Shown: in pieces, positions 51,036 through 63,001 of the stretch | Layout of the letters: each line of letters starts with the position of its first letter | Numbering within the stretch: position 1 is the stretch's first letter | Assembly (NCBI RefSeq): GCF_040115645.1 | Contig: NW_027096010.1 | Coordinates: 1,054,001-1,118,000, forward strand | Origin: Euwallacea fornicatus | Taxonomy: Eukaryota > Arthropoda > Insecta > Coleoptera > Curculionidae | DNA: 64,000 nucleotides | Direction of reading: 5' to 3' | Translations under genes and position numbers: made by a program | The notes under the pieces: generated by a model | Told to the model about the DNA's origin: nothing | Databases searched by the model: none | What the model saw: the letters and a program-made list of their open reading frames with translations, nothing else

Positions 51036-52971
51036 GAGATCTTCAGGTTGACACAACAAATCATTATTGCATCTTGTTGAATTTCCAAGAACAATAGTAC
51101 ATTATGTGCTCAAACACACAACTTTTTTGATTATTCAAACTTTGAAGCTCGATAACTTCGGCAAATGAGGACCAAATTTCTTAAACGAAGTGTCAAATTA
51201 ATCAGCTCGCCGAGATCTTCAGGATGTCACAACAAATCATTATTGCATCTTGTTGAATTTCCAAGAAAAATAGTACATTATGTGCTCAAACACACAACTC
51301 TTGTGACTTTTCAAACTTTGAAGCTCGATAACTTCGGCAAATGAAGACCAAATTTGTTAAATAAAGTGTCAAATTAATCAGCTCGACGAGGTCTTTCGGG
51401 TGTTACAATAAATCATTATTGCATCTTGTTGAATTTCCAAGAAAAATAGTACATTATGTGCTCAAACACACAACTTTTGTGACTATTCAAACTTTGAAGC
51501 TCGATAACTTCGGCAAATGAAGACCAAATTTGTTAAACAAAGTGTCAAATTAATCAGCTCGACGAGATCTTTCGGATGTCACGATAAATCATTATTGCAT
51601 CTTGTTGAATTTCCAAGAAAAATAGTACAATATGTGCTCAAACACACAACTCTTGTGACTTTTCAAACTTTGAAGCTCGATAACTTCGGCAAATGAGGAC
51701 CAAATTTCTTAAACAAAGTGTCAAATTAATCAGCTCCACGAGATGTTTAAGATGCCACAACACATCATGACTGAATCTTGTTGAATTTACAAGAAAAATT
51801 GTACATTAAGTCCTCAAACACACAACTCTTGTGACTTTTCAAACTTTGAAGCTCGATAACTTCGGCAAATGAGGACCAAATTTCTTAAACAAAGTGTCAA
51901 ATTAATCAGCTCGACGAGATCTTCAGGATGTCGAATCAAATCATGATTGCATCTTGTTGAATTTCCAAGAAAAATAGTACATTATTTGCTCAAACACACA
52001 ACTTTAGTGACTTTTCAAACTTTGAAGCTCGATAACTTCGGCAAATGAGGACCAAATTTCTTAAACAAAGTGTCAAATTAATCAGCTCGACGAGATCTTC
52101 AGGATGTCGAATCAAATCATGATTGCATCTTGTTGAATTTCCAAGAAAAATAGTACATTATGTGCTCAAACACACAACTCTTGTGACTTTTCAAACTTTG
52201 AAGCTCGATAACTTCGGCAAATGAGGACCAAATTTGTTAAATAAAGTGTCAAATTAATCAGCTCGACGAGATCTTTCGGATGTCACAATAAATCATTATT
52301 GCATCTTGTTGAATTTCCAAGAAAAATAGTACAATATGTGCTCAAACACACAACTCTTGTGACTTTTCAAACTTTGAAGCTCGATAACTTCGGCAAATGA
52401 GGACCAAATTTCTTAAACAAAGTGTCAAATTAATCAGCTCGACGAGATCTTTCGGATGTCACAATAAATCATTATTGCATCTTGTTGAATTTCCAAGAAA
52501 AATAGTACAATATGTGCTCAAACACACAACTCTTGTGACTTTTCAAACTTTGAAGCTCGATAACTTCGGCAAATGAGGACCAAATTTCTTAAACAAAGTG
52601 TCAAATTAATCAGCTCGACGAGATCTTTCGGATGTCACAATAAATCATTATTGCATCTTGTTGAATTTCCAAGAAAAATAGTACAATATGTGCTCAAACA
52701 CACAACTCTTGTGACTTTTCAAACTTTGAAGCTCGATAACTTCGGCAAATGAGGACCAAATTTGTTAAATAAAGTGTCAAATTAATCAGCTCGACGAGAT
52801 CTTTCGGATGTCACAATAAATCATTATTGCATCTTGTTGAATTTCCAAGAAAAATAGTACAATATGTGCTCAAACACACAACTCTTGTGACTTTTCAAAC
52901 TTTGAAGCTCGATAACTTCGGCAAATGAGGACCAAATTTGTTAAATAAAGTGTCAAATTAATCAGCTCGAC
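51036..52971 (+). repeat. 11-mer tandem duplication, copy 2 (1936 bp)
   Basis: Same eleven monomers in the same order as 49100-51035. I found no difference at any diagnostic site, including the alternation of cttaaac and gttaaataaag tails in the four X monomers. It is the cleanest long duplication in the window and therefore probably among the youngest. Confidence 0.9.
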
Positions 52972-53147
52972 GAGATCTTTCGGATGTCACAATAAATCAT
53001 TATTGCATCTTGTTGAATTTCCAAGAAAAATAGTACAATATGTGCTCAAACACACAACTCTTGTGACTTTTCAAACTTTGAAGCTCGATAACTTCGGCAA
53101 ATGAGGACCAAATTTCTTAAACAAAGTGTCAAATTAATCAGCTCGAT
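52268..53147 (+). repeat. Run of five near-identical X monomers
   Basis: Five consecutive X monomers differing mainly in tail (cttaaac or gttaaataaag). A matching run of four lies at 50332-51035. These are the least diversified stretches and look like single-monomer amplification. Confidence 0.82.
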
Positions 53148-54555
53148 GAGATCTTCAGGATGACACAATAAATCATTATCGCATCTTGTTGAATTTCCAA
53201 GAAAAATAGTACATTATGTGCTCAAACACACGACTCTTGTGACTTTTCAAACATTGAAGCTCGATAACTTCGGCAAATGAGGACCAAATTTGTTAAATAA
53301 AGTGTCAAATTAATCAGCTCGACGAGATCTTTCGGATGTCACAACAAATTATTATTATATCTTGTAGAATTTCCAAGAAAAATAGTACATTATGTGCTCA
53401 AACACACAACTTTTGTGACTTTTCAAACTTTGAAGCTCGATAACTTCGGCAAATGAAGACCAAATTTGTTAAACAAAGTGTCAAATTAATCAGCTCGACG
53501 AGGTCTTTCGGATGTCACAATAAATCATTATCGCATCTTGTTGAATTTCCAAGAACAATAGTACATTATGTGCTCAAACACACAACTTTTTTGATTATTC
53601 AAACTTTGAAGCTCGATAACTTCGGCAAATGAGGACCAAATTTCTTAAACAAAGTGTCAAATTAATCAGCTCGCCGAGATCTTCAGGATGTCACAACAAA
53701 TCATTATTGCATCTTGTTGAATTTCCAAGAACAATAGTGCATTATGTGCTCAAACACACAACTTTTGTGACTTTTCAAACTTTGAAGCTCGATAACTTCG
53801 GCAAATGAGGACCACATTTCTTAAACAAAGTGTCAAATTAATCAGCTCGACGAGATCATTCGGACGTCACAACAAATCATTATTATATCTTGTAGAATTT
53901 CCAAGAAAAATATTACATTATGTGCTCAAACACACAACTTTTGTGACTATTCAAATTTTGAAGCTCGATAACTTCGGCAAATGAAGACCAAATTTGTTAA
54001 ACTAAGTGTCAAATTAATCAGCTCGACGAGGTCTTTCGGATGTCACAATAAATCATTATCGCATCTTGTTGAATTTCCAAGAACAATAGTACATTATGTG
54101 CTCAAACACACAACTTTTGTGACTATTCAAATTTTGAAGCTCGATAACTTCGGCAAATGAAGACCAAATTTGTTAAACAAAGTGTCAAATTAATCAGCTC
54201 GACGATATTTTTAAGATGTCATAACACATCATGATTGCATCTTGTTCAATTTCCAAGAAAAATAGTACTTTATGTGCTCAAACACACAACTTTTGTGACT
54301 TTTCAAACTTTGAAGCTCGATAACTTCGGCAAATGAGGACCAAATTTGTTAAACAAAGTGTCAAATTAATCAGCTCGACGAGATCTTTCGGATGTCACAA
54401 TAAATCATTATTGCATCTTGTTGGATTTCCAAGAAAAATAGTACAATATGTGCTCAAACACACAACTTTTGTGACTTTTAAAACTTTGAAGCTCGATAAC
54501 TTCGGCAAATGAGGACCAAATTTGTTAAATAAAGTGTCAAATTAATCAGCTCGAT
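53148..54555 (+). repeat. E, L, G and H-type mixed block
   Basis: Eight monomers: E, L, gaggtc with cttttttgattattc, G, gagatcattcggacg, gaggtc, H in a gatatttttaag form (54204), and an X-like one with ttggatttcc (54380). The first four repeat the E-L-gaggtc-G order of domain 3. The H variant has a private t. Confidence 0.78.
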
Positions 54556-54729
54556 GAGATCTTCCGGATGACAACAAATCATTATTGCATCTTGTTGAAT
54601 TTCCAAGAAAAATAGTACATTATGTGCTCAAACACACAACTCTTGTGACTTTTCAAACTTTGAAGCTCGATAACTTCGGCAAATGAAGACCAAATTTGTT
54701 AAACAAAGTGTCAAATTAATCAGCTCGAC
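54556..54729 (+). repeat. 174-bp monomer with a private 2-bp deletion
   Basis: The head reads cttccggatgacaacaaatc where relatives read cttcaggatgacacaacaaatc. One ac unit of a short acac run is missing, and c replaces a in tcagg. The next monomer begins at 54730, confirming a 174-bp length. No other copy is present, so this is a singleton mutation. Confidence 0.9.
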
Positions 54730-55609
54730 GAGGTCTTTCGGGTGTTACAATAAATCATTATTGCATCTTGTTGAATTTCCAAGAAAAATAGTACATTATG
54801 TGCTCAAACACACAACTCTTGTGACTTTTCAAACTTTGAAGCTCGATAACTTCGGCAAATGAAGACCAAATTTGTTAAATAAAGTGTCAAATTAATCAGC
54901 TCGATGAGATCTTCAGGATGACACAACAAATCATTATTGCATCTTGTTGAATTTCCAAGAAAAATAGTACATTATGTGCTCAAACACACAACTCTTGTGA
55001 CTTTTCAAACTTTGAAGCTCGATAACTTCGGCAAATGAAGACCAAATTTGTTAAACAAAGTGTCAAATTAATCAGCTCGACGAGGTCTTTCGGATGTCAC
55101 AATAAATCATTATCGCATCTTGTTGAATTTCCAAGAACAATAGTACATTATGTGCTCAAACACACAACTTTTTTGATTATTCAAACTTTGAAGCTCGATA
55201 ACTTCGGCAAATGAGGACCAAATTTCTTAAACAAAGTGTCAAATTAATCAGCTCGCCGAGATCTTCAGGATGTCACAACAAATCATTATTGCATCTTGTT
55301 GAATTTCCAAGAACAATAGTACATTATGTGCTCAAACACACAACTTTTGTGACTTTTCAAACTTTGAAGCTCGATAACTTCGGCAAATGAGGACCACATT
55401 TCTTAAACAAAGTGTCAAATTAATCAGCTCGTCGAGATCATTCGGACGTCACAACAAATCATTATTATATCTTGTAGAATTTCCAAGAAAAATATTACAT
55501 TATGTGCTCAAACACACAACTTTTGTGACTTTTCAAACTTTGAAGCTCGATAACTTCGGCAAATGAGGACCAAATTTGTTAAATAAAGTGTCAAATTAAT
55601 CAGCTCGAT
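54730..55609 (+). repeat. 5-monomer block, copy 1
   Basis: Order: gaggtctttcggg, tcaggatgac, gaggtc with cttttttgattattc, G, then a ctcgtc-entered gagatcattcggacg monomer. It repeats at 56666-57545 at 11-monomer spacing. The copies separate in the last monomer: this one continues with a gaggacc/gttaaataaag tail, the other with aagacc/gttaaac. Confidence 0.82.
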
Positions 55610-56665
55610 GAGATCTTCAGGGTGACACAACAAATCATTATTGCATCTTGTTGAATTTCCAAGAAAAATAGTACATTATGTGCTCAAACACACAACTCTT
55701 GTGACTTTTCAAACTTTGAAGCTCGATAACTTCGGCAAATGAAGACCAAATTTGTTAAACAAAGTGTCAAATTAATCAGCTCGACGAGGTCTTTCGGGTG
55801 TTACAATAAATCATTATTGCATCTTGTTGAATTTCCAAGAAAAATAGTACAATATGTGCTCAAACACACAACTCTTGTGACTTTTCAAACTTTGAAGCTC
55901 GATAACTTCGGCAAATGAAGACCAAATTTGTTAAACAAAGTGTCAAATTAATCAGCTCCACGAGATGTTTAAGATGCCACAACACATCATGACTGAATCT
56001 TGTTGAATTTACAAGAAAAATTGTACATTAAGTCCTCAAACACACAACTCTTGTGACTTTTCAAACTTTGATGCTCGATAACTTCGGCAAATGAGGACCA
56101 AATTTCTTAAACAAAGTGTCAAATTAATCAGCTCGACGAGATCTTTCGGGTGTTACAATAAATCATTATTGCATCTTGTTGAATTTCCAAGAAAAATAGT
56201 ACATTATGTGCTCAAACACACAACTCTTGTGACTTTTCAAACTTTGAAGCTCGATAACTTCGGCAAATGAAGACCAAATTTGTTAAACAAAGTGTCAAAT
56301 TAATCAGCTCGACGAGGTCTTTCGGATGTTACAATAAATCATTATTGCATCTTGTTGAATTTCCAAGAAAAATAGTACATTATGTGCTCAAACACACAAC
56401 TCTTGTGACTTTTCAAACTTTGAAGCTCGATAACTTCGGCAAATGAAGACCAAATTTGTTAAATAAAGTGTCAAATTAATCAGCTCGATGAGATCTTCAG
56501 GATGACACAACAAATCATTATTGCATCTTGTTGAATTTCCAAGAAAAATAGTACATTATGTGCTCAAACACACAACTCTTGTGACTTTTCAAACTTTGAA
56601 GCTCGATAACTTCGGCAAATGAAGACCAAATTTGTTAAACAAAGTGTCAAATTAATCAGCTCGAC
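55610..56665 (+). repeat. Mixed monomers including S and part of a dimer run
   Basis: Six monomers: cagggtgac, gaggtctttcggg, S (55962, private ctttgatgctcg), gagatctttcggg, gaggtctttcggatgttac and tcaggatgac. The pair at 55786-56137 recurs at 58602-58953 with the same ctttgatgctcg mark, sixteen monomers downstream. Confidence 0.8.
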
Positions 56666-57017
56666 GAGGTCTTTCGGGTGTTACAATAAATCATTATTGC
56701 ATCTTGTTGAATTTCCAAGAAAAATAGTACATTATGTGCTCAAACACACAACTCTTGTGACTTTTCAAACTTTGAAGCTCGATAACTTCGGCAAATGAAG
56801 ACCAAATTTGTTAAATAAAGTGTCAAATTAATCAGCTCGATGAGATCTTCAGGATGACACAACAAATCATTATTGCATCTTGTTGAATTTCCAAGAAAAA
56901 TAGTACATTATGTGCTCAAACACACAACTCTTGTGACTTTTCAAACTTTGAAGCTCGATAACTTCGGCAAATGAAGACCAAATTTGTTAAACAAAGTGTC
57001 AAATTAATCAGCTCGAC
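56314..57017 (+). repeat. 352-bp dimer repeat, two units
   Basis: Alternating monomers: a gaggtctttcgg head with gttaaataaag tail entering via ctcgat, and a tcaggatgac head with gttaaac tail. The same alternation occurs at 57722-58601 and 59834-60361. This is a short-period HOR embedded in longer ones. Confidence 0.82.
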
Positions 57018-57545
57018 GAGGTCTTTCGGATGTCACAATAAATCATTATCGCATCTTGTTGAATTTCCAAGAACAATAGTACATTATGTGCTCAAACACA
57101 CAACTTTTTTGATTATTCAAACTTTGAAGCTCGATAACTTCGGCAAATGAGGACCAAATTTCTTAAACAAAGTGTCAAATTAATCAGCTCGCCGAGATCT
57201 TCAGGATGTCACAACAAATCATTATTGCATCTTGTTGAATTTCCAAGAACAATAGTACATTATGTGCTCAAACACACAACTTTTGTGACTTTTCAAACTT
57301 TGAAGCTCGATAACTTCGGCAAATGAGGACCACATTTCTTAAACAAAGTGTCAAATTAATCAGCTCGTCGAGATCATTCGGACGTCACAACAAATCATTA
57401 TTATATCTTGTAGAATTTCCAAGAAAAATATTACATTATGTGCTCAAACACACAACTTTTGTGACTATTCAAATTTTGAAGCTCGATAACTTCGGCAAAT
57501 GAAGACCAAATTTGTTAAACAAAGTGTCAAATTAATCAGCTCGAC
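56666..57545 (+). repeat. 5-monomer block, copy 2
   Basis: Matches 54730-55609 in order, including the ctcgtc junction before gagatcattcggacg, which occurs only in these two places. It is followed by an H monomer (57546, gatatct, with tactttatg) absent after copy 1. Confidence 0.82.
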
Positions 57546-58953
57546 GATATCTTTAAGATGTCATAACACATCATGATTGCATCTTGTTCAATTTCCAAGA
57601 AAAATAGTACTTTATGTGCTCAAACACACAACTTTTGTGACTTTTCAAACTTTGAAGCTCGATAACTTCGGCAAATGAGGACCAAATTTGTTAAATAAAG
57701 TGTCAAATTAATCAGCTCGATGAGATCTTCAGGGTGACACAACAAATCATTATTGCATCTTGTTGAATTTCCAAGAAAAATAGTACATTATGTGCTCAAA
57801 CACACAACTCTTGTGACTTTTCAAACTTTGAAGCTCGATAACTTCGGCAAATGAAGACCAAATTTGTTAAACAAAGTGTCAAATTAATCAGCTCGACGAG
57901 GTCTTTCGGGTGTTACAATAAATCATTATTGCATCTTGTTGAATTTCCAAGAAAAATAGTACATTATGTGCTCAAACACACAACTCTTGTGACTTTTCAA
58001 ACTTTGAAGCTCGATAACTTCGGCAAATGAAGACCAAATTTGTTAAATAAAGTGTCAAATTAATCAGCTCGATGAGATCTTCAGGATGACACAACAAATC
58101 ATTATTGCATCTTGTTGAATTTCCAAGAAAAATAGTACATTATGTGCTCAAACACACAACTCTTGTGACTTTTCAAACTTTGAAGCTCGATAACTTCGGC
58201 AAATGAAGACCAAATTTGTTAAACAAAGTGTCAAATTAATCAGCTCGACGAGGTCTTTCGGGTGTTACAATAAATCATTATTGCATCTTGTTGAATTTCC
58301 AAGAAAAATAGTACATTATGTGCTCAAACACACAACTCTTGTGACTTTTCAAACTTTGAAGCTCGATAACTTCGGCAAATGAAGACCAAATTTGTTAAAT
58401 GAAGTGTCAAATTAATCAGCTCGATGAGATCTTCAGGATGACACAACAAATCATTATTGCATCTTGTTGAATTTCCAAGAAAAATAGTACATTATGTGCT
58501 CAAACACACCACTCTTGTGACTTTTCAAACTTTGAAGCTCGATAACTTCGGCAAATGAAGACCAAATTTGTTAAACAAAGTGTCAAATTAATCAGCTCGA
58601 CGAGGTCTTTCGGGTGTTACAATAAATCATTATTGCATCTTGTTGAATTTCCAAGAAAAATAGTACAATATGTGCTCAAACACACAACTCTTGTGACTTT
58701 TCAAACTTTGAAGCTCGATAACTTCGGCAAATGAAGACCAAATTTGTTAAACAAAGTGTCAAATTAATCAGCTCCACGAGATGTTTAAGATGCCACAACA
58801 CATCATGACTGAATCTTGTTGAATTTACAAGAAAAATTGTACATTAAGTCCTCAAACACACAACTCTTGTGACTTTTCAAACTTTGATGCTCGATAACTT
58901 CGGCAAATGAGGACCAAATTTCTTAAACAAAGTGTCAAATTAATCAGCTCCAC
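57546..58953 (+). repeat. H monomer, dimer repeat run and S
   Basis: H (57546), then alternating tcagg(a/g)tgac and gaggtctttcggg monomers (57722-58601), then a caatatg gaggtctttcggg monomer and S (58778) with ctttgatgctcg. Private marks include gttaaatgaag before 58426 and acacaccactc in the monomer at 58426. Confidence 0.8.
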
Positions 58954-59305
58954 GAGATGTTTAAGATGCCACAACACATCATGACTGAATCTTGTTGAAT
59001 TTCCAAGAAAAATAGTACATTATGTGCTCAAACACACAACTCTTGTGACTTTTCAAACTTTGAAGCTCGATAACTTCGGCAAATGAAGACCAAATTTGTT
59101 AAACAAAGTGTCAAATTAATCAGCTCCACGAGATGTTTAAGATGCCACAACACATCATGACTGAATCTTGTTGAATTTCCAAGAAAAATAGTACATTATG
59201 TGCTCAAACACACAACTCTTGTGACTTTTCAAACTTTGAAGCTCGATAACTTCGGCAAATGAAGACCAAATTTGTTAAACAAAGTGTCAAATTAATCAGC
59301 TCGAC
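58954..59305 (+). repeat. Tandem pair of S-headed chimeric monomers
   Basis: Both monomers have the S head (gagatgtttaag, gactgaatc) but switch at gaatttcc, replacing the S-specific gaatttac, to a plain body (cattatgtgctc, ctcttgtg, aagacc). They are identical at the sites compared except for their exit (ctccac, then ctcgac). One recombination made the chimera and a single-monomer duplication copied it. Confidence 0.85.
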
Positions 59306-60889
59306 GAGGTCTTTCGGGTGTTACAATAAATCATTATTGCATCTTGTTGAATTTCCAAGAAAAATAGTACAATATGTGCTCAAACACACAACTCTTGTGA
59401 CTTTTCAAACTTTGAAGCTCGATAACTTCGGCAAATGAAGACCAAATTTGTTAAACAAAGTGTCAAATTAATCAGCTCGACGAGGTCTTTCGGGTGTTAC
59501 AATAAATCATTATTGCATCTTGTTGAATTTCCAAGAAAAATAGTACAATATGTGCTCAAACACACAACTTTTGTGACTATTCAAACTTTGAAGCTCGATA
59601 ACTTCGGCAAATGAAGACCAAATTTGTTAAACAAAGTGTCAAATTAATCAGCTCGACGAGCTCTTTCGGATGTCACAATAAATCATTATTGCATCTTGTT
59701 GAATTTCCAAGAAAAATAGTACAATATGTGCTCAAACACACAACTTTTGTGACTTTTCAAACTTTGAAGCTCGATAACTTCGGCAAATGAGGACCAAATT
59801 TGTTAAATAAAGTGTCAAATTAATCAGCTCGATGAGATCTTCAGGATGACACAACAAATCATTATTGCATCTTGTTGAATTTCCAAGAAAAATAGTACAT
59901 TATGTGCTCAAACACACAACTCTTGTGACTTTTCAAACTTTGAAGCTCGATAACTTCGGCAAATGAAGACCAAATTTGTTAAACAAAGTGTCAAATTAAT
60001 CAGCTCGACGAGGTCTTTCGGGTGTTACAATAAATCATTATTGCATCTTGTTGAATTTCCAAGAAAAATAGTACATTATGTGCTCAAACACACAACTCTT
60101 GTGACTTTTCAAACTTTGAAGCTCGATAACTTCGGCAAATGAAGACCAAATTTGTTAAATAAAGTGTCACATTAATCAGCTCGATGAGATCTTCAGGATG
60201 ACACAACAAATCATTATTGCATCTTGTTGAATTTCCAAGAAAAATAGTACATTATGTGCTCAAACACACAACTCTTGTGACTTTTCAAACTTTGAAGCTC
60301 GATAACTTCGGCAAATGAGGACCAAATTTGTTAAACAAAGTGTCAAATTAATCAGCTCGACGAGGTCTTTCGGGTGTTACAATAAATCATTATTGCATCT
60401 TGTTGAATTTCCAAGAAAAATAGTACATTATGTGCTCAAACACACAACTTTTGTGACTATTCAAACTTTGAAGCTCGATAACTTCGGCAAATGAAGACCA
60501 AATTTCTTAAACAAAGTGTCAAATTAATCAGCTCGACGAGGTCTTTCGGGTGTTACAATAAATCATTATTGCATCTTGTTGAATTTCCAAGAAAAATAGT
60601 ACAATATGTGCTCAAACACACAACTTTTGTGACTTTTCAAACTTTGAAGCTCGATAACTTCGGCAAATGAGGAACAAATTTGTTAAATAAAGTGTCAAAT
60701 TAATCAGCTCGATCAGATCTTCAGGGTGACACAACAAATCATTATTGCATCTTGTTGAATTTCCAAGAAAAATAGTACATTATGTGCTCAAACACACAAC
60801 TCTTGTGACTTTTCAAACTTTGAAGCTCGATAACTTCGGCAAATGAAGACCAAATTTGTTAAACAAAGTGTCAAATTAATCAGCTCGAC
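59306..60889 (+). repeat. gaggtctttcggg-rich mixed monomers
   Basis: Nine monomers, mostly gaggtctttcggg alternating with tcaggatgac. Private changes: gagctcttt (59658), gtgtcacatt before 60186, gaggaacaaa in the monomer at 60538, and gatcagatct at 60714. Confidence 0.78.
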
Positions 60890-63001
60890 GAGGTCTTTCG
60901 GGTGTTACAATAAATCATTATTGCATCTTGTTGAATTTCCAAGAAAAATAGTACAATTTGTGCTCAAACACACAACTCTTGTGACTTTTCAAACTTTGAA
61001 GCTCGATAACTTCGGCAAATGAGGACCAAATTTCTTAAACAAAGTGTCAAATTAATCAGCTCGATGAAATCTTCAGGATGACACAATAAATCATTATCGC
61101 ATCTTGTTGAATTTCCAAGAAAAATAGTACATTATGTGCTCAAACACACGACTCTTGTGACTTTTCAAACATTGAAGCTCGACAACTTCGGCAAATGAGG
61201 ACCAAATTTGTTAAATAAAGTGTCAAATTAATCAGCTCGACGAGATCTTTCGGATGTTACAACAAATTATTATTATATCTTGTAGAATTTCCAAGAAAAA
61301 TAGTACATTACGTGCTCAAACACACAACTTTTGTGACTTTTCAAACTTTGAAGCTCGATAACTTCGGCAAATGAAGACCAAATTTGTTAAACAAAGTGTC
61401 AAATTAATCAGCTCGACGAGGTCTTTCGGATGTCACAATAAATCATTATCGCATCTTGTTGAATTTCCAAGAACAATAGTACATTATGTGCTCAAACACA
61501 CAACTTTTTTGATTATTCAAACTTTGAAGCTCGATAACTTCGGCAAATGAGGACCAAATTTCTTAAACAAAGTGTCAAATTAATCAGCTCGCCGAGATCT
61601 TCAGGATGTCACAACAAATCATTATTGCATCTTGTTGAATTTCCAAGAACAATAGTACATTATGTGCTCAAACACACAACTTTTGTGACTTTTCAAACTT
61701 TGAAGCTCGATAACTTCGGCAAATGAAGACCAAATTTGTTAAACAAAGTGTCAAATTAATCAGCTCGACGAGGTCTTCAGGGTGACACAACAAATCATTA
61801 TTGCATCTTGTTGAATTTCCAAGAAAAATAGTACATTATGTGCTCAAACACACAACTCTTGTGACTTTTCAAACTTTGAAGCTCGATAACTTCGGCAAAT
61901 GAAGACCAAATTTGTTAAACAAAGTGTCAAATTAATCAGCTCGACGAGGTCTTTCGGGTGTTACAATAAATCATTATTGCATCTTGTTGAATTTCCAAGA
62001 AAAATAGTACATTATGTGCTCAAACACACAACTTTTGTGACTATTCAAACTTTGAAGCTCGATAACTTCGGCAAATGAAGACCAAATTTGTTAAACAAAG
62101 TGTCAAATTAATCAGCTCGACGAGGTCTTTCGGGTGTTACAATAAATCATTATTGCATCTTGTTGAATTTCCAAGAAAAATAGTACATTATGTGCTCAAA
62201 CACACAACTTTTGTGACTATTCAAACTTTGAAGCTCGATAACTTCGGCAAATGAAGACCAAATTTCTTAAACAAAGTGTCAAATTAATCAGCTCGACGAG
62301 ATCTTTCGGATGTCACAATAAATCATTATTGCATCTTGTTGAATTTCCAAGAAAAATAGTACAATATGTGCTGAAACACACAACTCTTGTGACTTTTCAA
62401 ACTTTGAAGCTCGATAACTTCGGCAAATGAAGACCAAATTTGTTAAACAAAGTGTCAAATTAATCAGCTCGACGAGGTCTTTCGGGTGTTACAATAAATC
62501 ATTATTGCATCTTGTTGAATTTCCAAGAAAAATAGTACAATATGTGCTCAAACACACAACTCTTGTGTCTTTTCAAACTTTGAAGCTCGATAACTTCGGC
62601 AAATGAAGACCAAATTTGTTAAACAAAGTGTCAAATTAATCAGCTCGACGAGGTCTTTCGGGTGTTACAATAAATCATTATTGCATCTTGTTGAATTTCC
62701 AAGAAAAATAGTACATTATGTGCTCAAACACACAACTCCTGTGACTTTTCAAACTTTGAAGCTCGATAACTTCGGCAAATGAAGACCAAATTTGTTAAAT
62801 AAAGTGTCAAATTAATCAGCTCGACGAGGTCTTTCGGGTGTTACAATAAATCATTATTGCATCTTGTTGAATTTCCAAGAAAAATAGTACATTATGTGCT
62901 CAAACACACAACTCTTGTGACTTTTCAAACTTTGAAGCTCGATAACTTCGGCAAATGAAGACCAAATTTGTTAAACAAAGTGTCAAATTAATCAGCTCGA
63001 C
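60890..63001 (+). repeat. 12-mer higher-order repeat, copy 1 (2112 bp)
   Basis: Twelve monomers opening with gaggtctttcggg carrying the rare caatttgtgctc, then E with gaaatcttc and gctcgacaactt, L with ggatgttac, gaggtc with cttttttgattattc, G, a gaggtcttcagggtgac monomer, and six plain monomers. The first five and two-thirds monomers repeat from 63002 to the window end. Confidence 0.88.

Noticed and set aside
61770..61945. gaggtcttcagggtgac head as another chimera
   Set aside because: A single a-to-g change in the gagatcttcagggtgac form explains it as well as recombination, and its second copy at 63882 is just the 12-mer duplication.
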